Source: Oscillospiraceae bacterium
GTDB taxonomy: Bacteria > Bacillota > Clostridia > WRCU01
DNA: 7,048 bases
Reading direction: 5' to 3'
NCBI GenBank assembly: GCA_009783805.1
Contig: WRCU01000079.1
Location: forward strand, 1 to 7,048
The notes under the pieces are model-generated. The model had not been told where the DNA came from. It searched no databases and worked only from the letters and a program-made list of their open reading frames with translations. A program made the position numbers and the translations under genes. The number at the start of each line of letters is the position of its first letter. The first letter of the stretch is position 1. Below are positions 1-5,703 of the stretch, piece by piece.

Positions 1-570
1 AACGCGGACTACGAGGATAGGCTGGCCAAAAAGCGGGACGACCTGGAGCGGCTGATCGAGGACGCCGACCAGATGATCTCCGAGATGAACCGCTTCTCCG
101 ACTACGTGATCACGCAGATGGACATGAAGCGCGTGGAGATGGGGTTCAGGCCCGGCCACGCCAGGTTCAGGGATGCGGACGGGCCGCCGCCCTCGGAGGA
201 GTCGATCAATAGGGCGGTGGAGACGATCAGGGCCGTCACGGGCACGGCGACCGACGCGGATGCGTCCAAGAGGGAGCATTCGGCCGCGCAGGCGAGGGAG
301 GGCAGGGAAGCCCCGTCGGCGGAGCGTGCCAAGGCCGTGCGGCCGATAATCAAGGCCGGCCGCGGCGGCGGAAGGCTGGACATGACCATAGGCGAGGACG
401 ACTCCGCGCTCAGGAAGGCCGAGGCGGGCCAAAGGGCGGCGCCCGCGCCCTCGAAGCGGGACGGGGAGATAGTGACCCTATACGCGCAGGGCCTTAGCGA
501 GACGGACATAGCGAAGCGCCTCAAGATCGGAAAGGGCGAGGTGGCCCTGGTCTTGGGGCTGCGCAAGTGA
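1..570 (+). CDS. DUF6115-like coiled-coil protein with C-terminal helix-turn-helix-like domain (5' partial)
   Basis: The reading frame is open from base 1, so the gene begins upstream; 189 residues are visible before the TGA. Numbering from base 1, residues 1-45 are charged and heptad-like, consistent with a coiled coil. Residues about 50-150 are a polar Ala/Glu/Arg/Pro-rich linker. Residues 154-189 form a compact C-terminal module (DGEIVTLYAQGLSETDIA, then KRLKIGKGEV and LVLGLRK) that reads as a helix-turn-helix-like segment. This ending is characteristic of clostridial DUF6115 proteins, which usually have an N-terminal membrane helix that would lie outside this window. The gene is followed after 25 nt by a short YceG/MltG-like gene, a pairing I recall from Clostridia near flagellar/FapA genes and rpsB. 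Molecular function is unknown; DNA binding should not be assumed from the HTH-like end. The family call rests on recognition of the C-terminus and on the neighbour. Confidence 0.75.
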   Translation, partial: NADYEDRLAKKRDDLERLIEDADQMISEMNRFSDYVITQMDMKRVEMGFRPGHARFRDADGPPPSEESINRAVETIRAVTGTATDADASKREHSAAQAREGREAPSAERAKAVRPIIKAGRGGGRLDMTIGEDDSALRKAEAGQRAAPAPSKRDGEIVTLYAQGLSETDIAKRLKIGKGEVALVLGLRK

Positions 571-576
571 CGCCGC

Positions 577-583
577 GAGGAGG
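577..583 (+). promoter_or_regulatory. Shine-Dalgarno site for the YceG-like gene
   Basis: GAGGAGG lies 12 nt before the ATG at 596. It is close to the anti-Shine-Dalgarno complement and supports this start. The 25-nt gap to the preceding stop codon contains little else, so the two genes are probably cotranscribed. Confidence 0.65.
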
Positions 584-595
584 ACCCGGGGGGCC

Positions 596-1372
596 ATGGT
601 CAAGAGGGTAAGCGCCAAGAGCCTTTTTTTAGGCATAGGGCTCGGCATCATCATCACCTCCATCATCAGCGTGGTGTATGCGACCGGCATATACGTCATG
701 TCGCCCGCAGAGATACGCAAGGCGGCGGGGGAGATGGGCATGGTCTTCCCGGACGGTGGCGGAGTCGGGGATGGGGCGGCCGAGCGGTCGGGCGCGGGGG
801 CGGATACGCCGGGCCTAGGTTCGGACGGCGACCGCACGGCCGAGGACGCCTCGGCCGGAGGGGCCGGGACGGACGCCGCGGTGAGCGCGGATACGGATGA
901 CGGCCCGACGGGGTCGGGTACGGACGGCCCGACGCCCGGCGAGGGTACGCCTGACCCCGGCGAGGGTACGCCGGGGCCGGGGGACGGAAGCTTCGACGGG
1001 ACTGATGCGGGCGGGATGGACCCAACCCCTGAGGCCATTGAGACGGCCGATGCGGGCGAGGGCCCGTCGGCCGATACCGATGGGGCGGAGCGGACCCCGT
1101 CCGTCAGCGCGGAGGACGCCCAAACCGACGGAGGCGGGGCGCTTGTCGGGGATGGGGCCGCCGAGACCATGCTCCTTGTGGTGCTCGAGGGCGACATCAG
1201 CCAAACGGTGGCCGCCAAGCTTGCGGAGATGGGCGCCGTGGGGCGGCCGGAGGACTTCTCGTCCGCGGTGGTCGCCATGGGGCTCGATGACATGATCATA
1301 TACGGGGAGTATGAGATCCCCTTGGGCGCCACCGTCGAGGATATAATCGGGATCATCACGCGGCCCAGGTGA
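596..1372 (+). CDS. Short membrane-anchored YceG/MltG-like protein with acidic disordered linker
   Basis: The protein has 258 residues. Residues 9-30 are one hydrophobic helix (FLGIGLGIIITSIISVVYA) after a basic N-terminus, so it is an N-in, single-pass protein with an external C-terminus. Residues 36-51 (SPAEIRKAAGEMGMVF) match the segment after the membrane helix in short clostridial 'endolytic transglycosylase MltG' homologues. Residues 52-190 are Gly/Asp/Glu/Pro/Thr-rich, very acidic and probably disordered. Residues 192-256 resemble the LysM-like N-terminal part of YceG: a strand, then ISQTVAAKLAEMGAV, a 'DF' helix, and a final 'YEIPLGATVEDIIGIIT'. The catalytic transglycosylase domain of true MltG (about 330-380 aa) is absent, so lytic activity is unlikely. 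A peptidoglycan-binding or scaffolding role is inference. The linker holds two sets of DNA repeats, listed separately. An SD site 12 nt upstream supports the start. Confidence 0.75.
   Translation: MVKRVSAKSLFLGIGLGIIITSIISVVYATGIYVMSPAEIRKAAGEMGMVFPDGGGVGDGAAERSGAGADTPGLGSDGDRTAEDASAGGAGTDAAVSADTDDGPTGSGTDGPTPGEGTPDPGEGTPGPGDGSFDGTDAGGMDPTPEAIETADAGEGPSADTDGAERTPSVSAEDAQTDGGGALVGDGAAETMLLVVLEGDISQTVAAKLAEMGAVGRPEDFSSAVVAMGLDDMIIYGEYEIPLGATVEDIIGIITRPR
764..784 (+). repeat. 21-bp direct repeat, copy 1 (start of the acidic linker)
   Basis: This stretch encodes VGDGAAE (residues 57-63). It matches 1145-1165 at 20 of 21 bases; the one difference is GCG versus GCC in an Ala codon. The copies flank the disordered linker in the same frame, 381 bp apart. 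Confidence 0.8.
935..972 (+). repeat. Tandem repeat in the linker (21-bp period)
   Basis: CCCGGCGAGGGTACGCC occurs at 935-951 and again at 956-972, a perfect 17-bp repeat with a 21-bp period. It encodes PGEGTP-D-PGEGTP and is followed by a degenerate third unit (GPGDGSF). A multiple-of-three period keeps the frame, so copy number could vary without breaking the protein. Confidence 0.85.
1145..1165 (+). repeat. 21-bp direct repeat, copy 2 (end of the acidic linker)
   Basis: This is the second copy of the sequence at 764-784. It encodes VGDGAAE again (residues 184-190), immediately before the folded C-terminal domain. Confidence 0.8.
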
Positions 1373-1395
1373 CCGCGCCCGCGGATCCAAAGGCA

Positions 1396-1432
1396 GGCCG
1401 CACGCGCGCTAAGCGGCCCAGGCCACCCTTTT
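1396..1432. terminator. Weak candidate terminator between convergent genes
   Basis: The 58-nt convergent gap contains GGCCGC (1396-1401) and its complement GCGGCC (1413-1418), an 11-nt loop, and TTTT at 1429-1432 after ten further bases. The stem is short and the T-run is detached, so this is a poor intrinsic terminator for the plus strand and poorer for the minus strand. It is listed because two converging transcription units should end here and nothing better is visible. Confidence 0.25.
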
Positions 1433-3437
1433 ATCCTCCGTAGCCGGGCATATGCCGGAACACGTCCTTACGCGTTATGAGCTGGCTCACCTCGAACTCC
1501 TCCACGTAGGGCGCCATGTCGGCGTCGTAGTCCGCCACCGCCCTGGGCGCGCCCGTGAGCCTGTCGTAGACGTTCCTTTGCTCGCTCAGGTAGAGTGATT
1601 CGGGGGTCACGACGTTCAGGTTCCGTAGGAGCGCGTAGCCGCCGCCCTCGCCGAACAGGTCGTGCCCCATCGCATACGGGGCCCCGATCCCCAACAGGTT
1701 CGCCAGCGTGGGGTAGAGGTCGATGGTGGCCCCCACCTTGTCCGAAGCGTACCCTTCTATGCCGGGGCACTTGATGATGAGCGGCGTCCTTTGGTTCACG
1801 TACCATTGGAACTCGCTGTCCTCGACCCCCAGCAGCTCGCAGAACTCCCTCTGCCTGTCGATCGGGAACGCGTAGTGGTCCCCATAGATCATCAGCACCG
1901 TCTCGTCCCATAGGCCCCTTTCCCGCAGGTTGGCCTCCAGCTTGCCTATGCATCTGTCCACATAGTGCGCGGCCTTTAGGTAGGAGCCCATCAGGGTGCC
2001 CTGGTAGCGCTCGCCGACGTCCAGGTACCCGAGCGACGAATAGTCGTACCTGTAGGGAAAGTGCGACGAAAGCGTCACCATGAACATGTACAGGGGCCGC
2101 CCGCCGCCGAGGCCCGCATGATGCACCGCGTTGAACACGGACTGGAGCAGGAAGGACCTGTCGCTGACGCCCCAGCCGATGCCCTCCTCCTCCATGGTGT
2201 AGTCGGACCGGCTAAAGAACCTGTCAAAGGCGAGGCTATCGTACATCACGGTCCTGTTCCAGAAGCTCGGCCTGTTGGCGTGGAACGCGTACGTGCCGTA
2301 GCCGGCGGCCTTCAGCTCCCTGCCGATCGAGGGGTACTCGTTGTCCGCGTACATCACGAACACGCTGCCGCTGTTAATGGGGTGGATGGACGTGTGCATG
2401 ACGAATTCGGCGTCCGAGGTGTTGCCGTCGGCCACCTGGTAGTATATGTTGCCGAATGACGCGTGCTCCCGGGCGAGCCTGTTCATGTTCGGCGTCACCT
2501 CGTTCCCGTTGACTTGGAAGCCGATGACGAAGCCCATGATGGCCTCGAGCTGGATCACGATCACGTCCTTGCCTGAGGCGATGCCGGTATACGCGTTCGG
2601 CTGCGGCGCCCGCTTGGCGGCGTAGAAGTCCTCGACGCGCCTGACCTCATCGGGGGAGGGGGTCTTGTCTTCCAAGAACGACAGGGCGAAGTCCCGGACG
2701 TCCCTAAGGTGGAAGTACATGATTCCCGCATTCTGCGCGACGTATATGTTGTCCAGCCTGAACGAGTGCGTGTTCGCCTTTCCGAGGCCGTACCGCGTCA
2801 CCAGGAGGGACGCGGCGGCGAGGACGGCGACCGGGGCGGCCCTGAGGATGAGGGCCCGCAGGCCTTTCCTTCCGATGAGGATCCTCTCCCGGCGCCGCAT
2901 GGCCGGTACGGATCCCGCCTTCCCGGCTTTCCGCCGCCTATGGAAAAGGATGGCGAGCGCCGGCAGGGCGATGGGCAGCGTCCAGAAGTATATGAGGTCC
3001 TTTGGCCGGACCAGGCCGATCACGCTCTCGAGGAACGAGTCGACGACCCCTATCGTGTGCAGCACGGTCGTGGACAGCAGGTTGTGGTAGTACTTGTAGA
3101 ACATGATGTCCGAGAAGAGGAGGGCAGAAACAAGGATGTCCAAGGCCGCCAGCGTAATGTAGGCCCTCTTCGGCGAGATGGCGTACGGGAGGGCCATGAA
3201 GGCGAGGAAGGTCCCCGCGGTGATGATGAGCATGTACAGATTCGGCCCACTCAGGTAAGGGCCGGCGCTTATGCCGGACATCCTGTGGAAGGCGAGCGTC
3301 TTGGAGAAGAACGCCGCGGCGAACAACAGGGCCGCGATGAGGTTCGCCGGCTCCAGGGAGAATAGGTCGTAGGCGGCGGAGGCGGCCTTCCTTAGCCTTA
3401 CGGATGACGCCCTCAGCAGGGCGGCGGCTTTCCCCAA
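1431..3437 (-). CDS. LTA synthase family protein (sulfatase-fold, five membrane helices)
   Basis: The protein has 668 residues, near the family's usual 620-680. Five hydrophobic segments (about 31-51, 66-85, 92-112, 148-166, 194-214) precede an external alkaline-phosphatase/sulfatase-type domain from about residue 290. Family landmarks by analogy with S. aureus LtaS: E298 in VIVIQLEAIMGF and D520-H521 in IYGDHY as metal ligands; T340 in DGNTSDAEF as the catalytic threonine; W393/R395 and H459 (SSHFPY) as substrate-pocket residues. The known reaction of LtaS is transfer of glycerol phosphate from phosphatidylglycerol onto a glycolipid anchor, building lipoteichoic acid outside the membrane. 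Related family members act as primases or on other phosphoglycerol glycans, so the exact product here is uncertain. Translation appears to begin at TTG (3437-3435): no ATG precedes the first helix, and an AAAGGTGG site lies 7 nt upstream. It is a single-gene unit, divergent from the DUF5685 operon. Confidence 0.93.
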   Translation of the reverse strand: MGKAAALLRASSVRLRKAASAAYDLFSLEPANLIAALLFAAAFFSKTLAFHRMSGISAGPYLSGPNLYMLIITAGTFLAFMALPYAISPKRAYITLAALDILVSALLFSDIMFYKYYHNLLSTTVLHTIGVVDSFLESVIGLVRPKDLIYFWTLPIALPALAILFHRRRKAGKAGSVPAMRRRERILIGRKGLRALILRAAPVAVLAAASLLVTRYGLGKANTHSFRLDNIYVAQNAGIMYFHLRDVRDFALSFLEDKTPSPDEVRRVEDFYAAKRAPQPNAYTGIASGKDVIVIQLEAIMGFVIGFQVNGNEVTPNMNRLAREHASFGNIYYQVADGNTSDAEFVMHTSIHPINSGSVFVMYADNEYPSIGRELKAAGYGTYAFHANRPSFWNRTVMYDSLAFDRFFSRSDYTMEEEGIGWGVSDRSFLLQSVFNAVHHAGLGGGRPLYMFMVTLSSHFPYRYDYSSLGYLDVGERYQGTLMGSYLKAAHYVDRCIGKLEANLRERGLWDETVLMIYGDHYAFPIDRQREFCELLGVEDSEFQWYVNQRTPLIIKCPGIEGYASDKVGATIDLYPTLANLLGIGAPYAMGHDLFGEGGGYALLRNLNVVTPESLYLSEQRNVYDRLTGAPRAVADYDADMAPYVEEFEVSQLITRKDVFRHMPGYGG

Positions 3438-3444
3438 GAATTCA

Positions 3445-3452
3445 CCACCTTT
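3445..3452 (-). promoter_or_regulatory. Shine-Dalgarno site that supports the TTG start
   Basis: On the minus strand this reads AAAGGTGG, one mismatch from a strong SD, and ends 7 nt before the TTG at 3437. The three in-frame codons just upstream of the TTG (GGT GAA TTC) include no alternative start. This decides the start of the LTA synthase family gene. Confidence 0.6.
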
Positions 3453-3464
3453 GCGTTTTGATGT

Positions 3465-3493
3465 ACGTTACTGCATCGCGGGCCCCATTTCAA
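3465..3493 (-). promoter_or_regulatory. Candidate sigma-A promoter for the LTA synthase family gene
   Basis: On the minus strand, TTGAAA (3493-3488; five of six to TTGACA) is followed by a 17-nt spacer and TAACGT (3470-3465; three of six to TATAAT). The predicted start is near 3458, giving a leader of about 20 nt with the SD inside it. The -35 is good and spacing ideal, but the -10 is poor. The -35 sits in the centre of the inverted repeat at 3473-3510. Confidence 0.4.
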
Positions 3494-3510
3494 TGGCCCG
3501 GCCCGCATGC
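3473..3510. repeat. 38-bp interrupted inverted repeat in the divergent promoter region
   Basis: Sixteen base pairs can form: GCAT/ATGC (3473-3476 with 3507-3510), GCGGGCC/GGCCCGC (3478-3484 with 3500-3506) and CCATT/AATGG (3485-3489 with 3492-3496). They are interrupted only by one unpaired C (3477) and CCC (3497-3499), with TC at the centre. It lies between the two start codons and overlaps the -35 of the minus-strand promoter. No T-run follows on either strand, so an operator is more likely than a terminator. Confidence 0.7.
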
Positions 3511-3526
3511 CGAGCCTAGGCGGCGA

Positions 3527-3555
3527 TTGCCTGGGGGTCGGCGCTGTGGTAGACT
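3527..3555 (+). promoter_or_regulatory. Candidate sigma-A promoter for the DUF5685 operon
   Basis: TTGCCT (3527-3532; four of six) is followed by a 17-nt spacer and TAGACT (3550-3555; four of six), with TG-G directly before the -10 (3547-3549), an extended -10 element. Transcription would start near 3562, about 25 nt before the ATG at 3587. The inverted repeat lies 16 bp upstream of the -35. Confidence 0.5.
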
Positions 3556-3586
3556 CCGTCGTATTCCGTTGGCAGGGGCTGGGTGG

Positions 3587-4531
3587 ATGTACGGATATGT
3601 CTTGCCCGACAAGCCGGACCTGCGCGTCAGGGAGCTCGAGACCTACAAGGCCTACTACTGCGGCGTATGCAGGTGCATCGGGAGAAGGCACGGCCATACG
3701 GCCAGGTTCGCGCTATCATACGATTGCGTCTTCCTCGGCGCATTGCTGTCGTCATTGGCGGAAGGCGAACCGCGCATGGAGCGGTTCCGATGCATGGCCC
3801 ACCCTTGCGGCAGGCGCGGGGCGTCTATGACTGACGCGGCCGTCGAGTACGCGGCCGACCTGAGCGTCGCGCTGATGCGCCGTAAGGCGCTCGACGATTG
3901 GCGCGATGAGAGGTCCCCGGCGGCCTTGTTGGGCAGTCGGAGGCTCCGCGGGCCATCGGGCAGGGTCTCCGAGAGGTACCCTGAGATGGCGCGGCGCGTG
4001 GCCGAGTCGATCGGGAGGCTGGCCGACCTGGAGCGGGCGGGTTGCGGGCAGCTGGACCAGCCGGCGGACGCGTTCGGGAAGGCATTGGAACAGGCGCTGC
4101 TCCAAGGGGCGGCCACCGTGGGCGCCATGGACGGTGAGAGGGAAGCCTTGGGCTGGATGGGGTATAACATAGGCCGTTGGGTTTACTCCATAGACGCATA
4201 CGACGACATGAGGGAAGACCATAGGAAAGGCCGCTATAACCCATGGCTGGCGGGCAGGGCGGTTGACGGCCCGGGATTGGAAGGCTATGCCGAGTCCGTC
4301 AGGGGGCGCGCGGGCGAATCGCTGCTCCTGGCCTTGGCGGAGGCGTCGAAGGCATACGGCTTCCTGCGCGTCAGGCGGAATGGGGGGCTATTGGAGAACG
4401 TGCTTTTCCTGGGCATGATGAAGGTCACGGACTCGGTGCTCGCGGGCGGCCGTGACGGAAGGCGGGGAAAGGCTCGGCGCGGATGGCGGTGCGCGCGCCG
4501 TTTCGGGGACGGATGGGTGGGCATGGGATGA
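3587..4531 (+). CDS. DUF5685 family protein
   Basis: The protein has 314 residues from the ATG at 3587. I choose this start because the conserved family N-terminus begins there (MYGYVLPDKPDLRVRELE); in-frame codons further upstream cross the candidate promoter. AGGGG at 3574-3578 is a modest SD. Visible family features are YYCGVCRCIG (C25, C28, C30), SYDCVFLGALL (D46, C47), RCMAHPCG (C69, C74) and the Asp-rich DAYDDMREDHRKGRYNPW (203-220). The rest looks all-helical and soluble, with a basic Gly/Arg-rich C-terminus (286-314). The Cys pairs and Asp cluster are possible metal sites, which is inference. The biochemical role of DUF5685 is not known to me. The gene overlaps the following J-protein gene by ATGA (4528-4531), which implies translational coupling and a shared process. 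Confidence 0.85.
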   Translation: MYGYVLPDKPDLRVRELETYKAYYCGVCRCIGRRHGHTARFALSYDCVFLGALLSSLAEGEPRMERFRCMAHPCGRRGASMTDAAVEYAADLSVALMRRKALDDWRDERSPAALLGSRRLRGPSGRVSERYPEMARRVAESIGRLADLERAGCGQLDQPADAFGKALEQALLQGAATVGAMDGEREALGWMGYNIGRWVYSIDAYDDMREDHRKGRYNPWLAGRAVDGPGLEGYAESVRGRAGESLLLALAEASKAYGFLRVRRNGGLLENVLFLGMMKVTDSVLAGGRDGRRGKARRGWRCARRFGDGWVGMG

Positions 4532-5157
4532 ACCCCTACGAGGTGCTAGGGATCGACGAGTCGGCCGACGAGGCCGCGATCAAGAAGGCATATAGGGAGC
4601 TGGTCAAGAAGTACCACCCGGACCAATACAAGGACCACCCTTTGTCCGACCTGGCGGGGAAGAAGCTGGCCGAAGTCAACGAGGCCTATGGGGCCCTGAC
4701 GAAGTCCGGGTCCGCCAAGGGCCGGTGGGGCGGGCAGGGCAGGCAAGGCGGCGCCTGGCCGTATGATTGGGACGATGGGTTCCAGGGCGACGGCCATTCA
4801 GACGACGGCGGCGACTTGGGCAGGGCCGAGGGGTACATCAGGGGCGGCAACTATGAGGCGGCCGAGGCGACGCTCTCCGCCATGCAGGACAGGCCGGCCC
4901 GGTGGCATTACCTCATGGCGCACGTCATGGTCAGGAAAGGCTGGTATGACCAGGCGATCGGGCACGCCCAAACCGCCGTCCAAATGGAGCCCTCGAACGC
5001 GGAGTATAGGAGCCTCCTGAACCGGTTCGCGTCGAACGCGAACGCCTACCGGGCCCAGGGCGGCGCGAGGGGCTATAGGCAAGGGCCGGACCTCTGCACG
5101 GTCTGCCAATGCATCTGGTGCACCGAATGCTGCTGCAGCATGGGCGACTGCTGTTGA
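4528..5157 (+). CDS. J-domain protein with TPR-like region and cysteine-rich C-terminus
   Basis: The protein has 209 residues starting at the ATG that overlaps the DUF5685 stop; the J-domain begins at once (NPYEVLGIDESADEAAIKKA), so the in-frame ATG at 4483 is not needed. Residues 3-58 form the J-domain with H30-P31-D32, the motif needed to stimulate the ATPase of DnaK/Hsp70. Residues 62-95 are a Gly/Asp-rich linker. Residues about 97-170 are helical and TPR-like (YIRGGNYEAAEATLSAM, then a second helix pair around GWYDQAIGHAQTAVQMEPSN). The last 20 residues hold nine cysteines: C190, C193, C195, C198, C201-C203, C208 and C209. It lacks DnaJ's zinc-finger CxxCxGxG repeats and its substrate-binding domains, so it is a specialised co-chaperone and not the housekeeping DnaJ. 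Clostridial proteins with this architecture and tail are familiar, but their clients are not established. Arg is coded only by AGG (9) and CGG (4). Confidence 0.88.
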   Translation: MNPYEVLGIDESADEAAIKKAYRELVKKYHPDQYKDHPLSDLAGKKLAEVNEAYGALTKSGSAKGRWGGQGRQGGAWPYDWDDGFQGDGHSDDGGDLGRAEGYIRGGNYEAAEATLSAMQDRPARWHYLMAHVMVRKGWYDQAIGHAQTAVQMEPSNAEYRSLLNRFASNANAYRAQGGARGYRQGPDLCTVCQCIWCTECCCSMGDCC

Positions 5158-5168
5158 CGGTGGGGGAT

Positions 5169-5175
5169 GGGAGGG
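5169..5175 (+). promoter_or_regulatory. Shine-Dalgarno site that sets the start of the membrane protein
   Basis: GGGAGGG lies 8 nt before the ATG at 5184. It favours 5184 over the in-frame ATGs at 5109 and 5127, which lie inside the J-protein gene, and over the GTG at 5160. Confidence 0.55.
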
Positions 5176-5183
5176 CGGGGAGG

Positions 5184-5699
5184 ATGGCGTTCTGCTCCGT
5201 CTTGGCCGCCATCTCATTTACGTTGCTGGCCATCGGGTCCGCCATGCCGCCCAGCAGGCTCTCGATGATGATAGCCGCCTCGCTGCTCCCTTTCGCGGTC
5301 ATCGTGCGGTGCGGGCCCGGATGGGGCGGGGTTTTCTACGCATCCACCGGCCTGCTGGCCTTCCTATTGGTCCCCGACAAGGCGTACGCCATACCTTACG
5401 TCCTATGCTTCGGGCCTTACGCGTTGGTGAGGCTCATGGCCGACCGGATCGGGTCGCGGATCCTGGGGGCCTTGGTGAAGCTAGCTTACATGAACGCCTG
5501 CCTAGCCGCCATGTACTTCATAACTTTCAAGCTGTTGGCCCCGGAGCTGCCCATGGGAGGGTTGTTGGGCGGTGTCCCGGCATGGGCCCTGCTCGCGGCC
5601 GCCCAAGCGGCCTTCGCCGCCTACGATTTATTGTGCTCGAAGGCCATCAGGCTGTATGACGCGAGGCTAAGAGGGTCGGGAGGGATGCGGCGGGGCTGA
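5184..5699 (+). CDS. Six-helix integral membrane protein of unknown function
   Basis: The protein has 171 residues from the ATG at 5184. Longer in-frame versions would begin within the Cys-tail codons of the previous gene and add a non-hydrophobic extension. Hydrophobic segments lie at about 3-21, 26-43, 47-64, 68-84, 97-117 and 131-151, followed by a basic tail. Short conserved-looking stretches are GFLL-type LLAFLLVPDKAYAI (57-70), a proline-containing loop (PYVLCFGPYA), and AAYDLLCSKAIRLY at the end of the last helix. The compact six-helix form and small loops recall S-components of ECF transporters, but I see no substrate-specific motif and no ECF ATPase nearby. Similar membrane proteins follow the DUF5685 and J-protein genes in Clostridia, as far as I recall. 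The gene starts 26 nt after the J-protein stop and is very likely the third gene of that operon. No catalytic residues are recognisable. Confidence 0.75.
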   Translation: MAFCSVLAAISFTLLAIGSAMPPSRLSMMIAASLLPFAVIVRCGPGWGGVFYASTGLLAFLLVPDKAYAIPYVLCFGPYALVRLMADRIGSRILGALVKLAYMNACLAAMYFITFKLLAPELPMGGLLGGVPAWALLAAAQAAFAAYDLLCSKAIRLYDARLRGSGGMRRG

Positions 5700-5703
5700 G
5701 CGA

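Noticed and set aside
935..972. CRISPR-like or regulatory repeat
   Set aside because: There are only two units of 17 bp, in frame inside a coding linker; protein-level slippage explains them.
478..1359. A 293-codon open frame on the minus strand opposite the YceG-like gene
   Set aside because: It is Ser/Pro/Ala-rich low-complexity translation of the GC-rich linker read backwards, has no recognisable domain, and overlaps two well-supported plus-strand genes.
2709..3365. A 218-codon plus-strand frame opposite the membrane part of the LTA synthase family gene
   Set aside because: Its translation is Arg/Glu/Gly-rich and polar with no domain, while the minus strand encodes five clean membrane helices with family motifs further on.
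3404..3586. An N-terminal extension of the DUF5685 protein from the upstream in-frame ATG
   Set aside because: It would run through the divergent promoter region, the inverted repeat and the start of the opposite gene, and it adds residues that precede the conserved MYGYV start.
5109..5183. A longer form of the membrane protein starting inside the J-protein gene
   Set aside because: The extra 25 residues come from the Cys-tail codons in another frame, and a good SD stands 8 nt before the ATG at 5184.
5184..5699. ECF transporter S-component
   Set aside because: The size and six helices fit, but no substrate-family motif and no ECF module (EcfA/EcfT) is present nearby.
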